The notes under the pieces were generated by a model. That model made no database searches. It was not told where the DNA came from and saw nothing but the letters and a program-made list of their open reading frames with translations. DNA of 64,000 nucleotides from Cylindrotheca closterium (taxonomy: Eukaryota > Bacillariophyta > Bacillariophyceae > Bacillariales > Bacillariaceae). Each line of letters begins with the position of its first letter. Within the stretch, counting starts at the first letter, position 1. The translations under genes were made by a program, and so were the position numbers. The DNA is taken from positions 186,001-250,000 of the forward strand of contig CAKOGP040001858.1 of assembly GCA_933822405.4 (NCBI GenBank), given 5' to 3'. Positions 12,066 to 22,935 of the stretch are shown piece by piece.

Positions 12066-12303
12066 TGTTAATATTATCGTCACTGCGTTACGATGTTGTT
12101 GACTTACGAAGTAGTAGCTATGGTAGACGGTAGACGGTATTGTAATCAAACGTATTCTTAAAAAGAGTGTGTTCATCGTTCATCGACAGCTTTCGTAAGC
12201 AGCCGATTTATCCTTACTACTCACAGACCGCTTGCAATCGTACACGTTCGTATCAGTACGGCGCATCTCGCATCCTATAGCACAGTCACCTTTATTTGGA
12301 ACA
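12066..12303. mobile_element. Solo LTR (Ty1/copia-like) inserted in array unit 5
   Basis: About 238 bp absent from the other five units. It starts TGTTAATATT and ends ...TTGGAACA, giving TGTT...AACA termini typical of LTRs. The target is ambiguous: bases GAAC flank both sides exactly, or an imperfect 5-bp AACAA/AACCA duplication can be drawn. Internal blocks (GACTTACGAAGTAGTAG; AAGAGTG; TTCATCGACAG; TAGCAC) match the LTR beside the gag relic at 25,570-25,766. A solo LTR normally results from LTR-LTR recombination that removes the internal part. Confidence 0.7.
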
Positions 12304-12642
12304 ACAATAAGTCGGGAGACGTGATTTGGTTTTTCACAGGCATAAATCAACTCCACAGATGACAGATGATGGTACACCTATATGTTCTCTGGTCGTAACA
12401 ACAAAGTTAATGACGTTCTTTCTTCCGTCATACATCGAAAAAACGTGGAAGCTTCTCGTATCATGTGTAGCACCATGAGATCTACATCGATTGCAATTGC
12501 GGTACGAGTACCTGCTGGAGAGGAGCTCTGAAACAACGTCGGAAATATCGAAGAAGACAAAAGAAGAAGGCTCCCACTTCGTACTACATCTACAACATGT
12601 CTCAACGCGCTTAGAGATGGCACCTTCAATGTTGTTATCAAC

Positions 12643-12774
12643 GACGATGATGTCGTACTTCTTCTCGGCTGGAATAACGAAGACTACATTCTATTGTACG
12701 AAACCTACGGTCTCATGGATGGTGCTTCGAACGAAGATTCCCTCCGAACCAATGGTTCCTATGGATCGACATGA
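12643..12774 (+). pseudogene. MFS 3'-end relic in array spacer 5-6
   Basis: Same sequence as the relic at 2634-2765. It is the last such relic. After unit 6 the sequence diverges before this segment would start. Confidence 0.72.
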
Positions 12775-13293
12775 TAGCCGGCCGAGCTATATATCCACCA
12801 GGATAAAAGTGTAGTGATATTACGTTATTGTATTGGCTCTTGTGTTATTACAGTATCCATGCGACCTTGTCTCCATCGAACCTATTTCTCACGGCAACAG
12901 TAGTAGCATACCTGTAGTGTAAAAGCAGGGAAGCAACCTATGCATGTATTGTCCCGCGGGTATGTGAAAACTCGCAGCTTCACAAATCGTCTTGGTACCA
13001 TATAGTGACGAAGGTTCGAGGTCTACTTCTGTTCCCAGTAATATCAAGACTATATCCAACGCACAATAGAACTATAGGCAAGTTGGCTGTTACTATTGTG
13101 CCCGAAACTACATGCTCCTTCAATCGACAAGTAATAATTCTGATCATTACATTTTGTTTCGTTTCTTGGTACTGTATTCTTTTATAAAATATAATATTAT
13201 CTCTATCTTGAATCTGTCGTTCTTTTTATTTCTTTTCCATTGTACCATATATTATTCTCTCAACAGTGACGGTAAAGCTACCTCGAATTTGGT

Positions 13294-14348
13294 TTAAATG
13301 GCGGCAACGGCAGCGACCGCACCCAAGAAAGCAAAACTGGCAACGCTGAATGATGAAGGAGCAGAAGATTCCTCAATGGGCTCCACTTCAACACGCACAT
13401 CAAACTCGTCCGCCCCGGTTTGCAAGATACGGGCCAAATGACGACGTCTCAAATTGTTGCTAGTAACGACCAGAGTGACAGTTCCAGCAATGTCAATGGT
13501 GTCAGTATCGGCAAAGAAAGTGCTGAATGGACGGGTTCCAACAGTCGCTGCAGCAGAGTTAGCTCCAAGCACCTCCGTGTTACCAGAAAGCAAGTTGGTC
13601 GAGGCCACATTGGTCTTGCTGCCCAAGAAAGTGTCAACAGACTGAATTACAACACTGTCGTCATCCGTGTCAAGACAGATGAACAAGGTGGTTCCAAGGG
13701 CCAATGCAGGAGTGCTGATGGGGACGCGGGTGTCGTGACCGTCACATCTGGTAGCAGTGACGCCAAAGGTCTTTGTGTCGGTGGCAATAGTACCGCTGAT
13801 TCCATCAAACTGTTCGGAGGTAATACCGGCAACGGTGAATCCGCCATCAGCCGTGAATGTAGCGCTGATCTTTTGACCTTGGTAGAACATTTCATTACCG
13901 CTTCCATCCTTCAAGCTGGTCAACAGGCAAAACTCAAAGGCTTCGGACGCCCCATCGGCTATGGTGAAGCCGGTGTTGAGGTCCACGGAAACTGTGCTGG
14001 CTCCAGCAACGGCAGTTGCCGTGGCAGCTGAAAGACTCATCTCAAGGTCACGAGTGGCGGTTCCTGTACAGTCGCCATAGCCGGTGATGGAGAAAGCAAG
14101 GTTTCCAGTCAGAGGGAGGATACTGGCAAAGTCGCACTGCACATTGTCGTCAGCAGTGATGGCACAAGTGGGTGCCGCGAGAGAGTAGTCTATGATTTGA
14201 CCAAATGCGGTAGGAGTTTGCAACAAGGCTAGTAGGGATGCGAAAAGGCCGGTGGAGATAGTCTGAAACGATAATTGATTGACATGGTTAGTGGTTGCTG
14301 CACTCTGCACAAGAAATGATGATTTCCTCGACGTACCGAGAGCTTCAT
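13294..14348 (-). CDS. Array gene copy 6: secreted six-Cys protein
   Basis: Model complement(13294..14262, 14337..14348), with identical predicted protein. This is the terminal copy. Its upstream DNA follows the array pattern to about 15,055, with small private changes near 14,941 (an extra TA) and 14,973 (C to T). It then runs into unrelated sequence at GTAGGCACCT. Confidence 0.83.
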
Positions 14349-15058
14349 ATTGTTTGACTTCTTTTTCGTTTGTTTTTTGTTTCAGTGAAATCTGAAATTG
14401 TGAGAAAAGCAGAGACAAAAACCAGCACCAGAAAATCTTTCTATTGTACTTTGTTGACCCGAACCCAAATTGACACCGATGAGTTCCACCAATACAACAT
14501 CTAAGCCTTTTATATCCGCAGGCATATTAAGGACTGTTTAGAGCTACTAATATTTCCGATAGTTTCTATCGAAGTCATGATGTAGAGATCTGTGTTGGTT
14601 GAGCACTACGGTATATATGCCGAGACATTGCACTACAAATTTCGAAAATGACATCTTTATGACCATACCAACATCGGAGAAAAAGCACAGAACAAACATT
14701 TTTCCCGTGAAGGAACAAAATTTGAGTCCCAATAAATGATGACGAACAACAATAAGTCGGGAGACGTGATTTGGTTTTTCACAGGCATAAATCAACTCCA
14801 CAGATGACAGGTGATGGTACACCTATATGTTCTCTGGTCGTAACAACAAAGTTAATGACGTTCTTTCTTCCGTCATACATCGAAAAAACGTGGAAGCTTC
14901 TCGTATCATGTGTAGCACCATGAGATCTACATCGATTGCATAATTGCGGTACGAGTACCTGCTGGAGAGGAGCTTTGAAACAACGTCGGAAATATCGAAG
15001 AAGACAAAAGAAGAAGGCTCCCACTTCGTACTACATCTACAACATGTCTCAACGCGCG

Positions 15059-15504
15059 TAGGCACCTCCTCCCGGCAACCATTATCAAGTTTAACTCGGT
15101 CCTGGTAAAGTGTAATCTACAAAACTACATTCTTAATGTACCATAATACAGGATCTCAATAAAGTCTGAGTCCCCCTTGCGGTCTGATTAACATTGAACC
15201 CATAAGTGGAAATATGAGTGCTAGTTACATCAGTGGCTTTGAAATTTGTCAAGGAAGTGTTGGTCGCTATTCAGAATCGTCTCTTTTGGTTACCACTGCC
15301 GTTATTGCGTTATTGCTGTCAAATGGCATCTTCAATGCTATTACCGGTATTAACACCAATCTCATTTCGATCCCAGCCAAGCGATAATCGAATGGTCCGG
15401 CAAAGCCAAAAGATCAATTCTCTAGCAATATAAGAATTGTCACAACTCTATTCGAATATATTGATTATGTTTTCTAGATTTCTATCCCATCGTAGACTCA
15501 TCTA
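15059..15504 (+). other. Array-flanking segment with a possible coding relic
   Basis: This stretch lies between the end of the tandem array and the stop of the divergent paralogue. A 57-codon frame from ATG 15,214 to TAA 15,385-15,387 has a hydrophobic middle (SSLLVTTAVIALLLSNGIF) and could be a leftover exon or a short membrane peptide. It has no recognised homology, no obvious promoter and no splice partners I could find. The rest is AT-rich and featureless. Confidence 0.25.
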
Positions 15505-16589
15505 CTAGGCAAACGAGATAGTCATGGCAGTCAAGAACACACCAACCATTCCTGTGGTAGCGCACGCGTGGCGTGCTGCCACAGATGCTTCTCGCTGCGT
15601 TTCCACTTCTACTTTCACATCGAAAGTGTCCTCCTTGCCACCTACTTGCAGCTTCCGCATCCGCAACTGACGCGAAGCACCACTGTCGCCAATGTCGAGA
15701 GATACTGTTCCCAGGACCTCTAAAAGATCCGTATCCTCAAAGAATTTGACAAAAGGACGAGTGCCAATCGTGACGGTATCTGTACTTAGGCCAAGAACTT
15801 CGGTATTTCCAGCGAGCAAGTCCGTTTGGGCAACGTTGGTCTTAACCCCATAGAATCCATTCACAGCGGAAATCACCACCTTGGTGTCCCCAGTATCAAT
15901 ACAGATGAGCAGAGTGACGCCAACAGCCACGGGTGGTGTGGTGATCTGATTGCGACTGAGATCGCAACGATAGGCCGTAACTGCAAATATCTTCGTATCG
16001 GAATTCACGTCTACGTTCACACCATCAAAGGTTTCTGTATCCAGATCCGAGACGGTGAATTCTCCGTCAGAAGTGAAGGTGGAGTTGATCTTCTCGCCTT
16101 GATAGATCATTAGATTGTTACTTGCGTCCCGCAAGTGAGTCAGCAGACAAAAGGTAAAAGTTTCCGATTCTCCATTTGTTAAGTTGAAATCAGTGTTAAT
16201 GTCGACTATGACACTGTAGCCGCCGCTGACAGCAGTGCCAGTAGCAGCTGAAAGGGACAATTCCGAATCGCGAGCTGCACTTCCTTGACAATTGTCAAAC
16301 CCTGTAATGAAATGAGCAATGTTTCCATCTAAGGGTTCTATGTTGCTAAAGTCGCAATGGACATTCAGATCTTCTTGTGAAATGCTGCATGCTGGTGCAT
16401 TGAGAATGTAATCTTGTAGATTAGGTTGTGCCAAGACGTGGTTGCATTCGAAGGATAAAATTGTGGCCAAAAGAGAGATTGAGGCAGGAAGGGCCTGATC
16501 GAGATGAGACAAGACGAATGAACAAATTAGAACTTTCTTTATCATTGCACGCACTTTGAGAGCTCTTCTCCACGTACCGCAATTCTCAT
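15505..16589 (-). CDS. Divergent seventh paralogue of the array protein
   Basis: Model complement(15505..16494, 16578..16589), 333 aa. Exon 1 encodes MRIA. The intron (83 nt, GTACGT...GATCAG) sits after codon 4 in phase 0, exactly as in the array genes. Exon 2 continues ALPASISLLATILSFE, giving a signal peptide. The six array cysteines are all kept (APACSI, VHCDF, DNCQG, FTFCLL, YRCDL, LLICID), as are blocks such as LSLSAAT, NTEVLG, IGTRPF and FDVKVEVE. The basic motif before the acidic stretch is LRMRKLQ, against LARILQ in the array. The C-terminus is again hydrophobic, but with extra cysteines. This copy is clearly older than the amplified six and is not homogenised with them. It fixes the family's gene structure. 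Confidence 0.85.
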
Positions 16590-17141
16590 AGAAAATTGTC
16601 TCATCACAAAAGCTAGAGTTGTTCAATGTTATGATAGGCTTGATTGTTGTTGTTGTTGTTTTTGTATAATGTTACAATACTTTGCAAAGTTTTACACACG
16701 ATAGATGTGTACCGGTATATTTGAATGTTCGATACTCGATCAACTCGTGACACCGCATTTTGCGAATCGCCTCCATCCGTTAATCGAAGCCACAGAATAT
16801 GATGCCTTTTTAAGGCATTCGACTGGAGAACACATCTCAAAGAGAACTGCGGTAATATTTTAGAATATATAGCGGTCATCGTGATGATATTTAATATTTC
16901 TTCGGTGAAATAAATACCGGGCTTGAGTGAGTGAGTCATGCACTGAAAGTCACTCGTAATATTTTATGCATCGACATGATGAGCTGCTTAAAAAAGGGCG
17001 GCGGTCGACCTACCATTACGTATCTAATGAGAAAAAGTAGTGCAGTGTTATTCCAGTATTGAATTGGCTGGTGTATTGTATTATTCATGTCTATGCTATT
17101 ATGCTTTCTGACTATGTTCAGTCTGTCAGTCAACTGTTGCG
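16590..17141. other. Gap between paralogue 7 and acetyl-CoA transporter gene
   Basis: No gene seen. Bases ~16,963-17,085 (ATCGACATGAT ... AAAAAGTAGTGCAGTGTTATT ... TTGGCTG) resemble the 3' flank of the MFS gene at 333-425 in the same order. This segment is therefore a second copy of the region just downstream of the MFS stop. It suggests that the MFS and acetyl-CoA transporter genes were once direct convergent neighbours. A GTT microsatellite lies at about 16,640-16,660. Confidence 0.45.
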
Positions 17142-19187
17142 CTATGCTTGCTTAGAGTTGTTGTTGTTGTTGTTGCTATTGTTTTTGCTTCCGCCTCTGG
17201 CAATAGGAGCATTTACTTTCAAGTCACCGTCTTCCAAATCACCCAAATCAACCTTATCTCCATCAAACTTTTTTCTCATGCCAACAGTAGTGGTACCTGT
17301 GGTATCTGGAGTACCACCATCCTGGCCATCCAACAAATGGGTCCGCCACATGTCATCGGGCAAGGCAGCCAAGCGTTTCAATTTGGGTGAAAAGTAGATG
17401 ATCCAAGCAATTCCAAGTGCCGAAAAGATGGCTTGCAAATAAAAGTAGGGATCTGTCGCACAAAAGAAGCCACCACTGTTACTGTTGGTGATGACACCAA
17501 TAGCAGGACCATCATTACTAGTACCACAAGAATCTTGTCGCATCTTGGTAAGATATCCCAAGAATCCCATGACCGCACTGGAGGGCCACGTCCCACCTAG
17601 ATTTGCCGCCGTATTCAATAGGGTCATGTACGTTCCACCAATGGCGGGATCCACTCTTGAGGCAAAAAAGATCATTTGGGCATTGAATTGAAGGGAATTG
17701 CAAATGGCTTGTCCCGCCGTCGATGCCAAAATGGCCAACCAAAAGAGTCCGCCATGATGATTTTGAGATTTGGTAATCATGTGCAACATGAGTATATCCA
17801 ATAGAGGAATGACCGTAACTCGCCATTGATAGGCAGTGAGGAATTGTCGTAAGGGACCCTCCTTGTGCCAAATGTGATGGGCAGCAATCGGCACTAGGAT
17901 GCCCAGTGGCAAAATAACCGTGGGTGAGAGGAGGGCCGTCGTGGATTTGCTCATGCCCAATTCGACCGCCTTTAGAAATTTGACATTGTCGGAGAGTGCC
18001 GTGGGGAGTCGGTAGGTGACGAGAATCAAAAAGAGAAGTCGGACCGATGGCAATTGGCAGACCGCCCACAATCGATGATAGGTTTCCTTTAATCCCAGTT
18101 CGGCAGCATCCAACTCGGCATCGTCATCATCATTGTGTTGTACTTGATTGAAAACACCATTACCAGTAGTAGTTGAGACGGGAGGCAACTCACGTTTCCA
18201 AATGGCCACACCCAGGGTAGTGACCAACATGGTCGCCCCCATGAATTTGAGAAATCCTTGCAAACTGACCAATCCCTTGGTGGGATTGGAAGGTAGACGA
18301 AGTAAAGGTCGCCACAAGGTTTCGCTCGCTTCAACGTCATTCATGGCCAGAAATCCTACAAAACTCAAAAAGTATCCAATGTTTTGTCCAATGGAATTGC
18401 ACATTGGTCCCTTGCCTCGATTGGCTTTGGATAGCATGGTGAGCGCCCATCCATCGACGGCAATGTCTTGAGTCGCCATGAGAAAGTAGAGCGCAAAGAA
18501 ATATAACGTGACTCCCTTGACATTCATTTCACCACCTCCGCTGGAACTCAAATGTCCCAAACCCAATTCCTCCTCGACAAAGTTGGCACCACCCCAAAGC
18601 AAGGCACCCGCCAACAATTGAATGGGCACCAACCAAGATTTTCGACGTCCCAACCTTTTGAAATAAATGGCATCGACAATGGGCGCCCATAACAACTTCA
18701 AGGAAAAAGGCCAGCTACATAGGGCAAAAATGGCATTGGCATGATAGGAAGATGCTTGAATGGACGCCACACTAGATGATGTGGCTGCACCAGCAGCAGT
18801 GGCCATGGTGGAAGCCGCGGCCGATGCGGCCAATTTGCCAATCTTTTCTTGCAACAAGAATGGAATACTGGCCGACAAGCCCATGGGGATCCCTTGTAGG
18901 GTATACAGTACAATCAACAAGGCATAATTGAACCGATCGTCCACCACCACTTCTTTTTCGTCTATTGTGCTGGATCCTCCTCCACGTGACAATCCAAGGG
19001 CTTGATCGCCGGCACGACTTGTTGTCGTTTTTGTCCTCGTTGTCCAGTTTTCTTCATCAAACGACATGGATGATGATGACGATAGTATCTTATGGTTGGT
19101 ATCATTATCATTGTTACCCCAAAGTCGTGACAGACAGGAACTCACAAAGCCTTGTCGATGAACTCGTTTGCGTCTTTGGTGAAGCCG

Positions 19188-19223
<36 letters not shown>

Positions 19224-19307
19224 GGCTACTGATGACGATGGCGCCGCTCCTGAAGATTGTGATGACAATTGGGAAGAACTTTGCCTCATCGGGCTTCGGC
19301 GTTTCAT
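17142..19307 (-). CDS. Acetyl-CoA transporter, SLC33A1/AT-1 type
   Basis: 721 aa, single exon. After a ~125-residue low-complexity N-terminus with a 13-residue His run comes the membrane core: YTLQGIPMGLSASIPFLLQ, WPFSLKLLWAPIVD, RRKSWLVP and ALYFLMATQDIAVDGWAL. These are hallmark motifs of the SLC33A1 acetyl-CoA:CoA antiporter family, which in other eukaryotes moves acetyl-CoA into the ER/Golgi lumen for protein and glycan acetylation. About 11-12 hydrophobic helices are visible. The cytosolic tail (from PDDMWRTHLLDG on) ends in an Asn run. The His run is encoded by a (CAT)n microsatellite at ~19,190-19,230. The N-terminus before the core is unconserved-looking, so an internal start is possible. 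Pieces of its 3' end occur as relics in the array spacers. Confidence 0.88.
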
Positions 19308-19887
19308 AACTTATGTCTATCTCTCTTTTTGTGTTGAACTCTCTTTGTGTTGAACAAAGAGAGAAGGAAGAAAGGAAAGGCTAGAACCACAAAGAAATGA
19401 GAAAGCAACCTACAGTATGACATGAGCAAATCTGAGAGCTTCCATCTTCCATCCATGCGTCCGTCCTTCTGTCTGTCGTCTGATTGTCCAAAATCACCTT
19501 CCACGTGGATGGAAGGACCATCTTGCACATATATGTCACAAGAATGTCGTTTTGCGATGATCGACATTAAGCAAATTGGATGACGCATGCCTATGAGCGA
19601 TGCGTTGGGCCTCTTCTATGTACGTTTCCCTCACTCCTCGGAGGCAAAAGAAGTGTTTTACGAATACGAGTACTCTTTCTTCTTCTTCTTCTTCTTCTTC
19701 CTGTCACACACACAGCAGTCATTCCAATCACTCTACGTACAGCCATATCTGTAATCTCATTCTCACCACAAGAGCAACAGAAGAGCAATACAAGCAACAC
19801 CGCAACACTGCACACAAGAACGACACGAGACAGACAAGACTAGACTAGACTAGACTAGACTAGACTAGACTAGACAAAGAAGACAAA
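19308..19887. promoter_or_regulatory. Divergent intergenic region, transporter / gene A
   Basis: 580 bp between two divergent starts, so it should hold both promoters. It contains a direct repeat TGTGTTGAACTCTCTTTGTGTTGAAC at its left end that can also fold (CTCTTTG/CAAAGAG), and a (TTC)n tract at ~19,676-19,700. No clear TATA box was identified. Confidence 0.4.
19841..19875 (+). repeat. (TAGAC)7 microsatellite in gene A 5' leader
   Basis: Seven perfect TAGAC copies ending 12 bp before the ATG of gene A. Pentanucleotide repeats of this kind are usually length-variable, and this one lies in the presumed 5' UTR. Confidence 0.9.
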
Positions 19888-21216
19888 ATGGACGACTTTG
19901 ATGATTTTGATGAACTTTTGGACGACATTCTCGACGACACCACTCGTCATGAAGAAGATGACGCAGAAATAGTGCCTGCGGAAGCCACCGAGGTGGATGA
20001 CGATTCTCTCGATGCTGCCATGGCAACGGAACATGAAGAAGAAGAAGCGGAACAAGTGCTGCCTGAAGTGGAAGCGACTCCTACAAAGAAGGACGACCCA
20101 GTGATTAGCAACATGGACATTTCCAAGAACAAGCAAACTCTTGCTGCCACTACCACTACCACTTCTACTCCAGCTACGGTTGCCACTGCCGAGTCTGCAT
20201 CTCCCTTGTCTTCTGCTTCGTCTTCTTCACTTTCGACACCACTAAAGACGCCAAAGATAACAACGACGAATAAAACTTCTAGCAGTACCCAGCAACGACG
20301 AACAACCCCTGTTCCATTGGCGTCTCGTCTTGCGACCGCTGCCACTCGCACCGAGTCACCAATGAGAGCAACAACAGCGATTTCATCCAAACCCAAGAAA
20401 TCTAGCAGGCCAACCTCCACCAGCTCGTCACTGTCGCATCGTCCGAGCACTAACACATCAACAACAACCACAACAGCAGCAGCAAGACGAACCAGCACTA
20501 ATACTGCTCCGAAGACTGCTACCCGTCCCAAGCCACCACCACCAACGACGACGACGACAACTACTACTGCAAGACCAAAGGCTGTCAAAACTAGTACTCC
20601 ACCAACGCATGATCGTCCACCATCCAAAACTTACAAACCACGACCAACGACTCGGCCAATGAATATGTCGGTAGCCAATCGACCCACCAAGGCGTGGTTG
20701 GCCAAACAAGGATTGTTGCCTGCACAAAAACGGCAGGGTGACAACTTGTCAAACTTGAATACAAAACGACCCAAGGTATGTCATGTGATGTCATTTTTCT
20801 TATATTATGCTGCTGCTTGCTAGCACATGATATGATATGATATATTCTATCATGCTATATCATAATGCTACATGTTCTACATGCTAGGATTCGCCAATAA
20901 CATATGTGATATCGCTCACCAACCACTTATCCCTCTCTGTGTCTCTTTCGCTTTCGCTATTTAGTTGCATCACAATAATTCCAACATTCCCGTCGGTTAC
21001 ATTCCCAATCGTCCCACCAAGGCGTGGTTGGCCAAGATGGCAGCGACCCAAGAACGTCTTGACAAAAATTCAAAGGAGAAGCCAATCTTTTCGAGTGGCA
21101 TGTTGCAAACGCCCAATGGACAAACCTTTGTGTACCAACAAGGAGGAGGAAAACGAAGTACCACGAGGACGTCTAATGGGATGGCCTTGGGAATGAATCC
21201 ACAACGGCGTCATTAG
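19888..21216 (+). CDS. Gene A: disordered protein with two RPTKAWLAK motifs
   Basis: Model join(19888..20775, 20965..21216), 379 aa. Exon 1 ends ...KRPK at a GTATGT donor. Exon 2 starts after TATTTAG, in phase 0. The N-terminus is very acidic (MDDFDDFDELLDDILDD), followed by a long Thr/Ser/Pro/Lys-rich disordered region. The motif NRPTKAWLAK occurs twice, once just before the intron and once just after it (residues ~265 and ~310), suggesting a duplicated short binding element. Exon 2 also holds LQTPNGQTFVY. Genes B and C share these motifs. No known domain is recognised. Basic composition and a KRPK-type cluster would fit a nuclear protein, which is inference. Confidence 0.75.
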
Positions 21217-22281
21217 CAGGCATAACAAAATTACAAAACTGTTGTTGTTTGGGGCTCACCACCATGCTATTCTATATCTATGATATAACACTCGTTTGAA
21301 TGAAAATTTGTATAACAAATGGTGCCTATGAATGATTTTTTCATCTCAAGAGTGAATGAAGCCATCCATCAACCTATCAATGCATCAACCTATCAATTCA
21401 TTAATCCAGCGAATAAGGGTAGCTTTGCGTGTACTGGCACAGAAGAGGATATATGAGTGAGTCAGTCAGTCTTTGCTCGTTCCCTCTCCATCCATTTTAA
21501 AAATCAGATGTATTTCTAAAATTCAAATATGCATGCATTGAGTCAGTCAGGCAAAGGATTATATGCCTGCTGTACACAATTTGTCCGACCATCACTATAG
21601 CTATACTCAACAGAACGACAACGACAACCTGCTGGCGTATATCATGATTCAAGGAGAAGATATTGGACATATGGTTATGGTGCCTACTATATTAGGCTGT
21701 CCTCCTCGTGGATTGCGAATCTAATAAATGCTGGCAGCTAGGGGATAGGGAATGGGTTACAAGTTCCAAATGAAGGGATATATATGCTTATGCATGCATG
21801 AAACACAAATTGTTAAAATAATACAACGCAGCTATTATACGCACCTACTACACAAGAGCCGCCGGGCGGCGTTACCTGTCGCATAATAACTCGTTTCGTT
21901 CAGAAGTCAAAGAATGGCAGAAAGTCTAGCTCTAGGTATCGGCTTGATGGACACACTGTATGATACATGGACCAGCGGAGATTTTGGCGATGATACTATG
22001 CATGATATTATACTGTTGATGCGAGAACAAGGTCCAAAAAAAAAAGCCATGGGTTATTTTCAGTCGTATATTTTATGCAGTAATTTCTGACGTTTTTGAT
22101 AACGAACATACATGCTCAAAATGAGAACCCACATTTCATTCAAAATCGATGAGACAGATTGCACGATCCGATTCCGCACCCATATCAAAAGTCTCTCAAT
22201 CCCAAACAACCGCCACAACTACAAGAACAACAAAAACAAAAACCTTCGATTCTCAAGACAAAGAAAGCAACCAAGACAGCA
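21217..22281. other. Intergenic DNA with segmental duplicates
   Basis: No gene supported. Bases ~21,355-21,530 (CATCCATCAACCTATCAAT ... AGAGGATATAT ... CCCTCTCCAT) recur downstream of gene B at ~23,020-23,200. Bases ~21,910-22,160 (AATGGCAGAAAGTCTAG; TGCTCAAAATGAGAACCC) recur upstream of gene C at ~26,425-26,620. A GC-rich palindrome GCCGCCGGGCGGC lies at ~21,859. These matches show that the A, B and C loci arose by duplication of blocks larger than the genes. Confidence 0.6.
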
Positions 22282-22935
22282 ATGAGCACGATTGACGATA
22301 CCTCCACTCCCATGAAAATGATGACGGAAGAGAACGAACTACAGAAGAAGCAGCTTCAGCAGCAGGTGGCTACTTCCTCACCAGAAACAGCACCCACCGC
22401 TGAGCCTTCTTCGCCATCCTCCTTCTTGATGACACCAGTGGCTTCCCCAATGAAAGTGCACTCCAGCAATCCGGGACTTTCGCCACTGTCAGCACTGATA
22501 GATACAGACGACAACATGGCTGCTGGTGGACACAAAGTAAGTGTTAAGTACAGCCAGCAAATGGATATGAATCCAAGAGTGAACCTAGTACTGAGACTGC
22601 CGCTCATCTTGTTATTGCTCACGATTCCTGCGTTTGATTCCTTTGTTTTCGTCCTTTTGTCTAACAATGGCACACCACCAATCATGAACACAATAACCCA
22701 CCAGAAATGGCACAAGACGGTTCCCATCGAAACGGACTCTACACGCCCGACCAAATCATTGCTTGCCCAAATCGAAGCGAGTCGAGCCATACAAGATAGA
22801 TTGCGACAACACCAACAACACCAGCCCAGCAGAATGGACTTTAGCACAACTGCATGTCCTTACCTTGAATCGACACAAACCTTGCAAACTCCAAATGGAC
22901 AGTTCTCTATTTATGGGGATCATCAGTCTCCCTAA
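22282..22935 (+). CDS. Gene B: degenerate RPTK-family paralogue
   Basis: Model join(22282..22536, 22705..22935), 161 aa. It starts MSTIDDTSTPM like gene C (MSTIDDIATPM). It keeps the shared VATSSPETAPTAEP, MTPVASPMKVHSS and LQTPNGQ segments. Compared with gene C it has lost ~90 codons that contain the first RPTKAWLAK motif, and the second is altered to RPTKSLLAQ. The intron was placed by homology to gene C (GTAAGT to CCACCAG). It is 168 nt, divisible by three, and has no stop, so a retained-intron protein is also readable. An upstream in-frame ATG at 22,159 exists, but the homologous start in gene C supports 22,282. Possibly a decaying gene. Confidence 0.5.
   Translation: MSTIDDTSTPMKMMTEENELQKKQLQQQVATSSPETAPTAEPSSPSSFLMTPVASPMKVHSSNPGLSPLSALIDTDDNMAAGGHKVSVKYSQQMDMNPRVNLVLRLPLILLLLTIPAFDSFVFVLLSNNGTPPIMNTITHQKWHKTVPIETDSTRPTKSLLAQIEASRAIQDRLRQHQQHQPSRMDFSTTACPYLESTQTLQTPNGQFSIYGDHQSP

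Larger units (their letters stand above)
207..15058. repeat. Six-unit tandem array, ~2.44 kb period
   Basis: Six head-to-tail units, each made of the MFS 3' tail, a noncoding spacer, a minus-strand secreted-protein gene and ~650 bp upstream of that gene. Gene-to-gene periods are 2442, 2445, 2445, 2440 and 2679 bp; the last is enlarged by an LTR insertion. Units are almost identical from about 618 onward. They differ by a 5-bp indel (GAGACACTAC in units 1, 4 and 5; GAGACATTGCACTAC in 2, 3 and 6), a 2-bp indel near 2460 in unit 1, and single substitutions such as TTCCGG versus TTCCCG near 2247. The spacer of unit 1 (344-617) is clearly diverged from the others. The last unit loses similarity just after 15,055. 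Recent amplification or homogenisation by gene conversion is inferred. Confidence 0.95.

Noticed and set aside
19947..20627. 226-codon minus-strand frame with Val runs over gene A
   Set aside because: Antisense of Thr-rich ACA/ACC repeats. No independent evidence.
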